Assembly (NCBI RefSeq): GCF_017776525.1
Contig: NZ_JACVEW010000014.1
Span: forward strand, 34,379-98,378
DNA length: 64,000 nt
Direction of reading: 5' to 3'
Origin: Marinobacterium alkalitolerans
GTDB lineage: Bacteria > Pseudomonadota > Gammaproteobacteria > Pseudomonadales > Balneatricaceae
Every line of letters starts with the position of its first letter. The first letter of the stretch is position 1. A program made the position numbers and the translations under genes. Shown piece after piece: positions 42,938 to 52,166 of the stretch. The notes under the pieces were generated by a model, which was given only the letters and a program-made list of their open reading frames with translations, was not told where the DNA came from and ran no database searches.

Positions 42938-44668
42938 ATGCCTAACCTCAAACGGTGCTTGCCGGTACTCCTGATGGCCATGATGTCTTCGGGTCTTGGG
43001 GCGGCCGAGTTGCGCCTGAGTGGGCTTGAAGACCCTCTGGCTGCCAACGTGCGCGCCTTGCTCAGTATTGATGATGCGTTGGCACGCGACCCTCTGCCAA
43101 GGCCGGGCCGGTTACGTTATCTGCACCGTCAGGCCGACAGGGAGATTCGCACGGCACTTGAGCCGTTCGGTTACTACAACCCCGAGTTGAAACTGGCGTT
43201 GCACCTTGAGGGACCCGAGGCCGAGTGGTATGCCGACTACCGTGTGAATCCCGGTCCTCGGGTGCTGGTGGGGGCCCTTAGACTCGAACTTGAGGGTGAG
43301 GGCGCACAGGATCCGGTCATGCAACAGGTGCTTGAAGAGAGCGGGTTGCGCCGGGGCGAGCCTTTTCAGCACCAGGCATACAGCGCCTTGAAAAGCGCCC
43401 TGCAATCCCGTGCATCCGAGCGGGGGTATTACGATGCCGTGTTTACAGAGGCGCGCGTACTGGTCGATCCCGATGCGAGTCTGGCGGATATTGTACTTGT
43501 CTATGACACCGGACCGAGGGCGCGGATAGGTCAAATTCATTTCGACGAAGTGCCGGTGTCCGAGCAATTGCTGAGGCGTTACCTGCCGTTTGACTCCGGT
43601 GATCCGATCAACACGGCCCAGCTGGTCATGCTGCAGCGCAACCTGATCGACAGCAACTATTTCAGCGATGTTGAGGTCAGACCTCTGCTGCCGCAACGGG
43701 AAAACGGTGTCGTCCCGGTCGATATCGGACTGACGCCGAATGCCCGCACCCTGTATCAGGGCGGTGCCGGGTTTGGTACGGATACGGGGGCCCGTCTTCA
43801 AATCGGTACAACGCGGCGCTGGGTGAACCGTCGCGGTCATTCGCTTGATTCCAGGCTGCGCCTGTCACAGGTGAAGCAGGCTTTTAATACCAGCTATCAG
43901 ATCCCCGGTGAGGATCCCGTTACCGACCGCTTTGCGCTCAACATCAAACTGGAAGACGAACAGTCGGATACCATCGATGCACGCACCTATGGCATTGGTG
44001 GCAGCTGGCAGAAAAAGCTCAATGGTTGGGATCGTCGCCTGGCGCTGGACTGGCAGCAGGAAGCCTGGGTGTTTGAAGGGGATGAGCAGGAATCGACTCT
44101 GTTGTTGCCCAGCGTACGTTTCAGCAAAACCCAGGCGGACGACCGGATCAACACACGCCGTGGCTACAGCCTGGATATCGGTCTGACGGCTGCAGCCGAG
44201 CCGCTGCTGTCCGATACCAACCTGATACAGCTTGAGTTTGGCGGCAAGCGGGTGGACAGTCTGGGGGAGCGCTGGCGCCTGCTGACCCGGGCCGAACTGG
44301 GCCTGACCCTGGTGGACTCCGTGGATGATCTGCCTGCGTCCATGCGCTTCTATGCAGGCGGTGATACCAGCGTGCGCGGCTACGATTATCAGTCGCTGGG
44401 TCCGACGGGGGCTGGCGGCGATGTTCTGGGCGGGCGCTACCTGGTGACCGGCAGTGTGGAGGTGGACTACAAGATTCGTGACAAGTGGCGCGTGGCCGCC
44501 TTTCTGGATACCGGCAATGCATTTGACGACATTCAAGCCGACCTGAAAACCGGGGCTGGCATCGGCGCACGCTGGCAGTCGCCGGTGGGCCCTGTTCGGT
44601 TGGATCTGGCAGTACCCCTGGATGATTCGGGGTTTCGTATTCACTTCTCTTTGGGACCTGATCTCTGA
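42938..44668 (+). CDS. tamA: Outer-membrane assembly protein TamA
   Basis: A 576-residue Omp85 protein. A signal peptide (about 1-22) precedes three POTRA domains (about 23-260) and a 16-stranded barrel (about 270-576). The lid-loop motif VRGYDYQSLGP (about 485) and the strand that ends in HFSLGPDL are family hallmarks. TamA inserts with TamB in autotransporter assembly and in lipid transport between membranes. The ATG at 42938 gives the best signal peptide; an ATG at 42911 would put nine polar residues ahead. Its stop overlaps tamB's start (TGATG). Confidence 0.92.
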   Translation: MPNLKRCLPVLLMAMMSSGLGAAELRLSGLEDPLAANVRALLSIDDALARDPLPRPGRLRYLHRQADREIRTALEPFGYYNPELKLALHLEGPEAEWYADYRVNPGPRVLVGALRLELEGEGAQDPVMQQVLEESGLRRGEPFQHQAYSALKSALQSRASERGYYDAVFTEARVLVDPDASLADIVLVYDTGPRARIGQIHFDEVPVSEQLLRRYLPFDSGDPINTAQLVMLQRNLIDSNYFSDVEVRPLLPQRENGVVPVDIGLTPNARTLYQGGAGFGTDTGARLQIGTTRRWVNRRGHSLDSRLRLSQVKQAFNTSYQIPGEDPVTDRFALNIKLEDEQSDTIDARTYGIGGSWQKKLNGWDRRLALDWQQEAWVFEGDEQESTLLLPSVRFSKTQADDRINTRRGYSLDIGLTAAAEPLLSDTNLIQLEFGGKRVDSLGERWRLLTRAELGLTLVDSVDDLPASMRFYAGGDTSVRGYDYQSLGPTGAGGDVLGGRYLVTGSVEVDYKIRDKWRVAAFLDTGNAFDDIQADLKTGAGIGARWQSPVGPVRLDLAVPLDDSGFRIHFSLGPDL

Positions 44669-47600
44669 TGCGTTTATGGTTGCGCTGGGGGCTGGGAAGC
44701 CTGTTGATTCTTTTGTTACTGGTGCTGTCTCTGTTGGCCAGCATCCTTTTCCTGCCATCGGGCACACGCTTTGCCCTGAACCTGGTGAGTCAATCCGTGC
44801 CGCAGTTATCACTGAGTGGCGTGGAGGGGACACTGACCGATGAGCTGCGGATTCAGGAAGTGTCGCTGGAACTGCCGGCGCAAAACCTGCTGCTGGAAGA
44901 CCTGCTGCTGCGTTGGGATCCCTGGCGCCTGTTTGAGCCCCATCTGACCATCCACGAGCTGTCCCTTGGGCGCGTCAAGCTGGACCTGCTCGAGCAGGAT
45001 GCCGCCGATGATGCGCCCGATCCCGAACAGCCGCCGGGGCTGCCCGAGCTGCCCGTGGTTGAACTGCCACTGGGCTTTTCACTCGATCAGCTGGTGCTGC
45101 AGCGCGTTGAGCTGAATCGCGACGGGCAGCCTCTGACCGGGCCTGTTGCCCTGATGCTGGGGGCTCATTCCGATCAGGGGCGCATTCTGCTTGATCAGGT
45201 TGAACTCATTCAGGGTGAGACACGGGTGTCACTCAGTGGCTGGACAGAACCCGGCAATCGCTTTACCAGCCATCTGGATGGACGTGTGATCGGGCGTATT
45301 GAGGACTGGTGGGCTCCCGAGCACTGGCAGGCCAGCAAGCCCTTTGAGCTGAAGGTGCAGGCAGAGTTTGAGGGGAATGAGCGAACCGTTGATCTGGTAA
45401 CGGACCTGAGCCAGGACAAGGCGCAGCTGTCACTGGAGGCGGCAATCGCGCTGGCTGAAGGGCTGGATCTGCGTTACAGCTTGAAAGCTGCCGGTCTGGA
45501 CCCCGCTCTGGCAGCGCCTGATTGGCCCGGTCAGCTGGCACTGGATGCCGAGGGCAGCGTGGTGATGGCTCGGGGTGAACCCCAGCTCTCACTGAACATC
45601 CAGCAGTTGAAAGGGGTGCTGAGAGAGCAGCCTCTGGCGCTGTCCGGGCAGGTGCGCGGAGGGCTGTCGAGCTGGCAGCTGGAGGCTATCCAGTTGCGCT
45701 ATGCGGGGGCCAGTGCCGATGCGGGCGGCGAGCTGGGGCTGGAGCGGCTCAATCTGAACTGGTCCCTCAAGGTGCCGGAACTCGCAAAACTGTTGCCGCA
45801 GGCACAGGGGCGCCTGGCCCTGGAAGGACAGGTGAGTGGTCCCTTGCTGACGCCTTCAGTCAATGCCCGCGCCAATGTGAGCAATGTTCAGTACGCGGAC
45901 CAGTTGACTCTGAAACAGCTGCAGGGGCCGATCAAGGTAGACCTGTCGGGCCAAAGTGACTGGCAGACCGACCTGCGGCTGGAAGCCCTTGAGGCGGGCG
46001 GGCAGCGTATTCAGCAGGCCCGCCTGATCATGGACGGGCTGCCCGAGCAGCATAGAATCAGGCTCACGGCCGATGCCGAACAGGGTGTGCTGCAGTTGCA
46101 GCTCAATGGCGGCTGGCAGCCTCAGTTGCGGCAGTGGGCGGGTGAGCTGGTTCAGCTGGACCTCAATCCGACGCTGCTGAGCCACTGGCAGTCTACGGCC
46201 GCAGCAGGGCTGGAAGTCTCGCCGGAACATTTCATGCTGAAACCCCTGTGCCTGAACGAGCTGACTCAGGGCGGCAATCTCTGTGTGTCGGGTGAAGGCA
46301 CCTTTGGCGAGCAGCTGGCAGCGAATGTGGACCTGAAAGCACTGCCGTTGTCGTTGTTGACCCCCCTGTTGAATGGTGCCGAGTTGACGCCGGCACTCAC
46401 CGCGCAACTGGCCTTTACACAAGCGGCAGAGGGTGCCCCGCGGCTGCAGGCAGTCATCGAAACCTCGGCCGGGGAATTTACCCCCTCCCATGCAGATCAG
46501 GCCCTGCCGCTGCAGCCTGTTCGTATCAATGCGCTGCTGGAAAATGACCGTCTGACCGCGCAGGCGGATACCGAGCTGGCACTGGTCGCGGGCTCTCTGG
46601 GGCTTAACCTCGAAGTCGCGGAGCTGAGTAAACGTCAGCGTCTGCAGGGCAAGGTCGAACTGAGTGCGTCTGATCTGAGCCTGGTGGAGGTGATGGTGCC
46701 TGAGCTGCAGAACATGGCAGGTCGACTGGATGCCGAGTTTACACTGGCCGGTACTCTGTCAGAGCCGGCCGTGAACGGTGACCTGAACTTCAGTGAAGGG
46801 CGGGTGGAAGTGCCGGTGGCCGGGTTGCTGTTGGATCCGCTCGAGTTTTCCGCCAGCCCCGTGAATAACGGTCAGGGACTGGTCTTTTCCGGTCGCGTGG
46901 GGTCCGGGGACGGTCAGCTCGAACTGGACGGGGAGTATGACCTGACGCGGCAGTCAGGGCAGGTGGTGCTGAAAGGCGAGGATTTTACCGCCATGAACAC
47001 CGCAGAGGCACAGGCGGACATCAGCCCGGACCTCCGCCTGAACCTGTCGCCTGAACTGATCAATCTGACCGGCAGTGTCCGCATTCCGCGTGTGCTGGTT
47101 GCAACGCCGGAGTCGCGCGAAAGTGCGGTCACGCCGAATGCGGATGTGGTTGTACTGGAAGACGGGGCGCTGCCGAAGTCAGAGCCTGCTGTACCGCTCA
47201 GTGCCAATATCGATGTGATTCTCGGGGATGACGTGCGGGTGGATGCGCTCGGCTTCAAGGGGCGTCTGCTTGGTCAGCTCAATGTGGAAGAGACACCGGG
47301 TCAGGCGACCCGGGCAACGGGCAGTATTCAGGTGGAAAGCGGTGAATACCGGCTCTATGGCCAGGATCTTGAAATTCGCCGTGGCAGCCTGGTCTATGCT
47401 GCAGGCCCAATAGACAATCCGGGGCTGGATCTGCGCGTGGGGCGGAAGGTCGATGATGTGGTCGTCGGGGCGAATGTGAGTGGCACCCTGCGAGAGCCGC
47501 GCATGGACCTGTACGGCGAACCGGCAATGCCGGACAGCAGTGTGCTGTCCTATCTGCTGCTGGGCAAGGCACCGGGCGAAAGTTCCTCCGGCGAGCAGCA

Positions 47601-47898
47601 GATGCTGACTCAGGCGGCGCTCTCGCTGAGCATGTCCGGCGGTAACAAAGTGACGGATCAGCTGCGTGATTCGCTTTCGCTGGATGAGCTGGGGTTTGAC
47701 AGCAGCGGCGCGGAAGGGTCTGCGTTCTTTATCGGCAAATACCTGTCACCGCGTTTGTACCTGCGCTACGGCATCGGCGTGATGGATGCGGTCAATACGT
47801 TAAGCCTCAAATACAAGCTGACCGATACCTGGCGTGTTGAAGCCCAGAGCAGTGCGTTGGGCAGTGGTGCGGATATCCTCTACACCATTGAGCGCTAG
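44668..47898 (+). CDS. tamB: Translocation and assembly module protein TamB
   Basis: A 1076-residue AsmA-like protein. A single N-terminal membrane helix (about 8-28) anchors it in the inner membrane; the long middle region is a repetitive beta structure (Leu/Gln-rich) forming a hydrophobic groove; the C-terminal TamB domain (about 750-1076) includes YRLYGQDLEIRRGSLVYA, PDSSVLSYLLLGKAPGE and YLSPRLYLRYGIGVMDA. It bridges to TamA in the outer membrane and is thought to carry phospholipids. It overlaps tamA by one base. E. coli TamB is 1259 residues, so this is a shorter version. Confidence 0.94.
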   Translation: MRLWLRWGLGSLLILLLLVLSLLASILFLPSGTRFALNLVSQSVPQLSLSGVEGTLTDELRIQEVSLELPAQNLLLEDLLLRWDPWRLFEPHLTIHELSLGRVKLDLLEQDAADDAPDPEQPPGLPELPVVELPLGFSLDQLVLQRVELNRDGQPLTGPVALMLGAHSDQGRILLDQVELIQGETRVSLSGWTEPGNRFTSHLDGRVIGRIEDWWAPEHWQASKPFELKVQAEFEGNERTVDLVTDLSQDKAQLSLEAAIALAEGLDLRYSLKAAGLDPALAAPDWPGQLALDAEGSVVMARGEPQLSLNIQQLKGVLREQPLALSGQVRGGLSSWQLEAIQLRYAGASADAGGELGLERLNLNWSLKVPELAKLLPQAQGRLALEGQVSGPLLTPSVNARANVSNVQYADQLTLKQLQGPIKVDLSGQSDWQTDLRLEALEAGGQRIQQARLIMDGLPEQHRIRLTADAEQGVLQLQLNGGWQPQLRQWAGELVQLDLNPTLLSHWQSTAAAGLEVSPEHFMLKPLCLNELTQGGNLCVSGEGTFGEQLAANVDLKALPLSLLTPLLNGAELTPALTAQLAFTQAAEGAPRLQAVIETSAGEFTPSHADQALPLQPVRINALLENDRLTAQADTELALVAGSLGLNLEVAELSKRQRLQGKVELSASDLSLVEVMVPELQNMAGRLDAEFTLAGTLSEPAVNGDLNFSEGRVEVPVAGLLLDPLEFSASPVNNGQGLVFSGRVGSGDGQLELDGEYDLTRQSGQVVLKGEDFTAMNTAEAQADISPDLRLNLSPELINLTGSVRIPRVLVATPESRESAVTPNADVVVLEDGALPKSEPAVPLSANIDVILGDDVRVDALGFKGRLLGQLNVEETPGQATRATGSIQVESGEYRLYGQDLEIRRGSLVYAAGPIDNPGLDLRVGRKVDDVVVGANVSGTLREPRMDLYGEPAMPDSSVLSYLLLGKAPGESSSGEQQMLTQAALSLSMSGGNKVTDQLRDSLSLDELGFDSSGAEGSAFFIGKYLSPRLYLRYGIGVMDAVNTLSLKYKLTDTWRVEAQSSALGSGADILYTIER

Positions 47899-47918
47899 CC
47901 GCTGATCCGGCGCGTTTC

Positions 47919-47943
47919 CCGCAGGGCTGTCCTGGCCCTGCGG
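47919..47943 (+). terminator. Probable terminator after tamB
   Basis: The stem CCGCAGGGC/GCCCTGCGG (9 bp, loop TGTCCTG) lies 20 bases after tamB and is followed by TCATTATTTC. Stem quality is high; the T run is interrupted. Confidence 0.6.
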
Positions 47944-48017
47944 TCATTATTTCACCTCTTTTTACACTTCTTTAGCCAACTTCGTCGAACGTGTTGTCTT
48001 TTGCCTGTAAAGCACGG

Positions 48018-48046
48018 TTGAACTGAGCGGCATTGTTCGTTAACAT
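48018..48046 (+). promoter_or_regulatory. Promoter of the bet operon
   Basis: TTGAAC (48018-48023) and TAACAT (48041-48046) are spaced by exactly 17 bases. The expected transcription start, about 48053, falls inside the BetI-type palindrome, an arrangement that would allow direct repression. Confidence 0.6.
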
Positions 48047-48075
48047 TTTATTAATTGAACGTTCAATTAATAAAA
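48046..48075. promoter_or_regulatory. BetI operator: perfect 30-bp palindrome
   Basis: The 15-base half TTTTATTAATTGAAC is followed directly by its exact inverse complement, with the axis between 48060 and 48061. The core TTGAACGTTCAA fits known BetI/TetR-type operators (BetI boxes centre on a similar ACGT). It lies 14 bases before betI and overlaps the predicted transcription start. Confidence 0.88.
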
Positions 48076-48089
48076 ACGAGTGCCGCGAT

Positions 48090-48692
48090 ATGCCAAAAGT
48101 TGGAGTCAAGGATGCCCGCAAGCAGCAGTTGATTCAGGCCGCGATGGAGTCCATCGCCGAGCTGGGCATGCAGAACACCACCATTGTCAGTATCAGCAAA
48201 CGCGCCGGATTGTCGTCCGGCATCATCAGTCATTACTTCGGTGGCAAGCAGGGGCTGATTGAAGCCGCTCTGCGTTACCTGCTGGATCAACTGGGCACTG
48301 AGCTGAGAGCGCGGATGGCCAACAGTGATGGCTCTCCGGAGCAGCGATTGAACTGCATCATTGAGTCCAACTTCTCCGACTTCCAGCGTTCGGCACTGGC
48401 TGCCAAAACCTGGTTGAGCTTCTGGGCACGCGCCATGCACGAGCCCGGTCTCAAGCGGCTGCAGCAAATCAACAACGCCCGTCTGTACAGCAACCTGCGC
48501 TATTCCTTTGCGCAGGTGCTGTCACCGGACGAGGCAACGGCAGCGGCACGCCAAACGGCGGCATTGATTGACGGGTTCTGGCTGCGCAGTGCCTTGAGTC
48601 TGGACCCGCAGGAAAGCTTTGAGGCAGGTGAGCGCCTATGTAAGCGCTTCGTTCAGGAAGCCCTGTCTCAGGCACGCAAGACGAATTCATAA
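48090..48692 (+). CDS. betI: Choline-responsive TetR-family repressor BetI
   Basis: A 200-residue TetR-type repressor. The HTH (about 10-55) contains [18 protein letters not shown] and [20 protein letters not shown], nearly the BetI consensus, and the C-terminal ligand domain has [20 protein letters not shown]. It represses betaine synthesis until choline is present. The ATG at 48090 matches the family start ([14 protein letters not shown]). It leads the order betI-betB-betA-transporter, behind a perfect palindromic operator. Confidence 0.95.
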   Translation: MPKVGVKDARKQQLIQAAMESIAELGMQNTTIVSISKRAGLSSGIISHYFGGKQGLIEAALRYLLDQLGTELRARMANSDGSPEQRLNCIIESNFSDFQRSALAAKTWLSFWARAMHEPGLKRLQQINNARLYSNLRYSFAQVLSPDEATAAARQTAALIDGFWLRSALSLDPQESFEAGERLCKRFVQEALSQARKTNS

Positions 48693-48711
48693 TCTGAGGT
48701 TTCACGGTTTT

Positions 48712-50181
48712 ATGTCCAACACACTTCCTCGCATTCAAAACTTCGTTCATGGTCGCTTTCTGGCCAACAGCACCGGTGAAACCTTTCCGGTCATCAATCC
48801 GGCGACGGGAGAGGTGATCTACGAGGTGGAAGTGGCCTGTGAGTCGGTTCAGCAGGCTTGCATCGAAAGTGCGCGTGAAGGTTTTGCGCACTGGTCGGCC
48901 ATGTCTGCGGTTGAGCGCAGCCGAATTCTGCTCAAGGCCGTATCGATGCTGCGTGAGCGCAATGATGAGCTGGCAGCGGTTGAAGTGCGTGATACCGGGA
49001 AGCCGATGCAGGAAGCGGAGGCCGTTGATGTGGTCACCGGTGCCGATGCCATTGAGTTCTTCGCGGGCCTGGCCCCCTCAATCGAGGGTAATCAGCAGGA
49101 TCTGGGCGGCGATTTTTACTACACCCGCCGGGAGCCGCTGGGCATCTGTGCAGGTATCGGTGCCTGGAACTACCCCCTTCAGATTGCCTGCTGGAAGTCG
49201 GCTCCGGCGCTGGCGTGCGGCAATGCGATGATTTTCAAGCCGTCCGAGGAAACCCCGCTCGGGGCTGTGAAGCTGGCCGAAATCTTTATCGAAGCCGGTG
49301 TGCCGGCTGGCGTGTTCAACGTGGTACAGGGCGCTGCAGAGGTGGGCAGCTGGCTGACGCACCATCCTGATATCGCCAAGGTGTCCTTTACCGGCGAAGT
49401 GGCGACCGGGCAAAAAGTGATGGCGGCTGCAGCGTCTTCCCTGAAGGACGTGACCATGGAACTGGGTGGCAAGTCACCATTAATCATTTTTGATGATGCT
49501 GACCTGGATAACGCTGTATCGGCTGCCATGGTTGGCAATTTTTATACTCAAGGTGAAATTTGCACCAACGGCACGCGGGTTTTCGTGCATGAGGCCATCT
49601 ATCCGCAGTTCATGGAGCGTCTTCTGGAGCGCACCCGCAACAACATCAAGCCAGGCGACCCGATGAACCCGGACACCAATTTTGGTGCCCTAATTTCGGC
49701 CAAACACCGTGATCTGGTGCTGGGGTATATCGCCAAGGGGGTTGAGGAAGGCGCGACCCTGCTGGCCGGTGGCAAGGCGCTTTCCCCCGAATCTGCCAAG
49801 GGCGGGTATTTCGTGGAGCCGACCATCTTCACCGATTGTCGAGACGACATGACCATCGTGAAGGAAGAGATTTTTGGTCCGGTGATGTCGGTGCTGACCT
49901 TCTCGGATGAAGACGAAGTGATTGCCCGTGCCAACGACACCGATACAGGGCTGGCGGCCGGCGTCTTTACCAATGACCTGCGCCGTGCACACCGCATCAT
50001 TCACCGTATCCAGGCGGGTATTTGCTGGATCAACAGTTATGGTGCCTCTCCTGCCGAGATGCCGGTCGGGGGCTACAAGCTGTCCGGGATTGGCCGTGAA
50101 AACGGGCGCGCCACGCTGGACCACTACACGCAGATCAAGGCGGTGTATGTGGGAATGCAGGACATTGACGCCCCGTTTTAA
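48712..50181 (+). CDS. betB: Betaine-aldehyde dehydrogenase
   Basis: A 489-residue NAD(P)-dependent aldehyde dehydrogenase that oxidises betaine aldehyde to glycine betaine. [20 protein letters not shown] contains the catalytic-base Glu, and the nucleophile lies in [16 protein letters not shown] (Cys at about residue 284). [12 protein letters not shown] is the cofactor-loop region, and [20 protein letters not shown] is typical of BetB. Length matches E. coli BetB (490). It starts 19 bases after betI; the ribosome site (GAGG) is 12 bases upstream, a little far. Confidence 0.95.
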   Translation: MSNTLPRIQNFVHGRFLANSTGETFPVINPATGEVIYEVEVACESVQQACIESAREGFAHWSAMSAVERSRILLKAVSMLRERNDELAAVEVRDTGKPMQEAEAVDVVTGADAIEFFAGLAPSIEGNQQDLGGDFYYTRREPLGICAGIGAWNYPLQIACWKSAPALACGNAMIFKPSEETPLGAVKLAEIFIEAGVPAGVFNVVQGAAEVGSWLTHHPDIAKVSFTGEVATGQKVMAAAASSLKDVTMELGGKSPLIIFDDADLDNAVSAAMVGNFYTQGEICTNGTRVFVHEAIYPQFMERLLERTRNNIKPGDPMNPDTNFGALISAKHRDLVLGYIAKGVEEGATLLAGGKALSPESAKGGYFVEPTIFTDCRDDMTIVKEEIFGPVMSVLTFSDEDEVIARANDTDTGLAAGVFTNDLRRAHRIIHRIQAGICWINSYGASPAEMPVGGYKLSGIGRENGRATLDHYTQIKAVYVGMQDIDAPF

Positions 50182-50208
50182 CCGAGCCGGCCAACCAGGA
50201 GACGCTGC

Positions 50209-51891
50209 ATGAAAGAAGCACAATACGATTACATCATTGTAGGGGCCGGTTCCGCAGGCTGCGTGCTGGCCAACCGTCTGACCGAAGATGGTCAGTACCG
50301 GGTACTGCTGCTGGAAACCGGTGGCAGTGACAAGAGCATATTCATCCAGATGCCCACGGCATTGTCGATTCCGATGAATACCGACAAGTATGCCTGGCAG
50401 TTCGAGACAGAGCCGGAGCCATACCTCGATAACCGCCGCATGCACTGTCCGCGCGGCAAGGTGCTGGGCGGGTCGTCCTCCATCAACGGTATGGTGTATG
50501 TGCGTGGCCATGCCCGTGACTTCGATGAATGGGCAGCCGAGGGTGCCGAAGGCTGGCAGTATTCTCAGGTCCTGCCGTACTTCAAGAAGGCCGAGACCTG
50601 GGCCTTTGGAGGCGATGCCTACCGTGGCGATGCCGGTCCTCTGGGGGTCAATAACGGCAATAACATGCAGAACCCGCTGTACCAGGCCTTTGTCGATGCG
50701 GGCAAGGACGCGGGGTACTTTGAAACGGCGGACTATAACGGCGCCCAGCAGGAAGGCTTTGGTCCCATGCACATGACGGTGCGGCATGGGCGGCGCTGGT
50801 CGACTGCCAACGCCTATCTGCGCCCGGCGATGCAGCGTCCCAATCTGACGGTGGTCACCCATGCTCAGGTGCACAAGGTGCTGCTGGAAGGCAAAACCGC
50901 GACCGGAGTGCGCTATGAAAAGGCCGGTCAGGTGCAGGACGTGCAGGCTGCCAAAGAGGTGATTCTGTCGGCCGGGTCCATCGGTTCCCCACACCTGCTG
51001 CAGCTGTCCGGTATCGGCAATCCTGAGGTGCTCAAGCAGGCCGGAATCGACGTTCAGCATGCGCTGCCGGGCGTGGGTGCAAACCTGCAGGACCACCTGG
51101 AGTTCTACTTCCAGTTCCGCTGCAACCAGCCGGTGTCACTGAACCGCAAGCTGGACTGGTGGAGCAAGTTCAAGATCGGTGTGCGCTGGATTCTGAAGAA
51201 GGATGGCCTGGGGGCCACCAACCACTTTGAGTCCTGTGGCTTTATTCGCTCCAAGGCCGGTGTGGAATGGCCTGACCTGCAGTACCACTTCCTGCCGGCG
51301 GCCATGCGCTATGACGGACGTGAGGCCTTTGCCGGTGACGGCTTTCAGCTGCACATCGGGCACAACAAGCCCAAGAGCCGAGGGTTTGTGCATGTTCAGT
51401 CGGCTGATCCGAAGCAGGCACCGAAGATTCAGTTCAACTATCTGCAGCACGAGGCCGACCGCGAAGGCTTCCGTGACTGTGTTCGCCTGACCCGTGAAAT
51501 CATCAATCAGCCCGCGATGGATGCCTATCGCGGTGCCGAGATTCAGCCGGGTGAAGAGGTGACCACTGATGAGCAGATTGATGCCTTTGTACGTCAGGCG
51601 GTGGAAAGTGCCTACCACCCGTCCTGCAGCTGCAAAATGGGGACCGATGACCTGTCGGTCGTGGACCCGCAGACCCGTGTACAGGGGATCGAGAACCTGA
51701 GGGTGGTGGACTCGTCCATCTTCCCGACCATACCCAACGGCAACCTGAACGCACCTACCATTATGGTGGCGGAGCGGGCGGCCGACCTGATTCGGGGCAA
51801 GGAGCCCCTGCCACCTTCCGATGCGCCTGTGATCATGGATGAGCATTGGCAGACGCGTCAACGTTCGGGAGAGGCCAAGCGCGTGCTTTAG
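50209..51891 (+). CDS. betA: Choline dehydrogenase
   Basis: A 560-residue FAD enzyme of the GMC family that oxidises choline to betaine aldehyde at the membrane. The FAD motif [14 protein letters not shown] lies at about 10-23, GMC signature 1 in [19 protein letters not shown] (about 84-102), signature 2 in [15 protein letters not shown] (about 258-272), and the catalytic His in [12 protein letters not shown] (about 470). The chain ends in a C-terminal NxPT region ([20 protein letters not shown]). AGGAGA lies about 9 bases before the ATG. Confidence 0.96.
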   Translation: MKEAQYDYIIVGAGSAGCVLANRLTEDGQYRVLLLETGGSDKSIFIQMPTALSIPMNTDKYAWQFETEPEPYLDNRRMHCPRGKVLGGSSSINGMVYVRGHARDFDEWAAEGAEGWQYSQVLPYFKKAETWAFGGDAYRGDAGPLGVNNGNNMQNPLYQAFVDAGKDAGYFETADYNGAQQEGFGPMHMTVRHGRRWSTANAYLRPAMQRPNLTVVTHAQVHKVLLEGKTATGVRYEKAGQVQDVQAAKEVILSAGSIGSPHLLQLSGIGNPEVLKQAGIDVQHALPGVGANLQDHLEFYFQFRCNQPVSLNRKLDWWSKFKIGVRWILKKDGLGATNHFESCGFIRSKAGVEWPDLQYHFLPAAMRYDGREAFAGDGFQLHIGHNKPKSRGFVHVQSADPKQAPKIQFNYLQHEADREGFRDCVRLTREIINQPAMDAYRGAEIQPGEEVTTDEQIDAFVRQAVESAYHPSCSCKMGTDDLSVVDPQTRVQGIENLRVVDSSIFPTIPNGNLNAPTIMVAERAADLIRGKEPLPPSDAPVIMDEHWQTRQRSGEAKRVL

Positions 51892-51909
51892 TCACACGGC
51901 TATCTCCCG

Positions 51910-51934
51910 CCCCGGGCGCGCAATGTGCCCGGGG
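51910..51934 (+). other. GC-rich hairpin between betA and the transporter
   Basis: The stem CCCCGGGC/GCCCGGGG (8 bp, 9-base loop) lies 19 bases after the betA stop, followed by TCGCAAACC with no T run. It may be an mRNA-stabilising or attenuating hairpin within the bet operon. Confidence 0.4.
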
Positions 51935-52121
51935 TCGCAAACCAACAGGATTTCCCTATCAACGCCTGGTCAAACTGACCACTCTCTGTGCGCCCGATAG
52001 GCAAGTCCTGGCCCGTCTAATAAGAAACGCGGGGGTTTGTATCCGATTCGAATGAGCAGGTGTAAGCATCAAGGCCTGAAGCCGTGCTGCGCCTAAACTT
52101 CAGAGTAGAGGAGGAACACCC

Positions 52122-52166
52122 ATGCTGTTTGCCAGCACTTCAACCACTGACCGGGAGGGCGTATGA
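52122..52166 (+). CDS. 14-codon leader ORF coupled to the BCCT-like transporter
   Basis: An ATG at 52122, preceded by GAGGAGGAAC (a near-perfect ribosome site), opens the short frame MLFASTSTTDREGV. Its stop TGA (52164-52166) overlaps the transporter's ATG (52163) as ATGA. The transporter has its own GGGAGGG at 52153-52159, inside this frame. This suggests translational coupling or a regulatory leader; no sequence family is recognisable in 14 residues. The alternative is that it is only a chance frame. Confidence 0.45.
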   Translation: MLFASTSTTDREGV

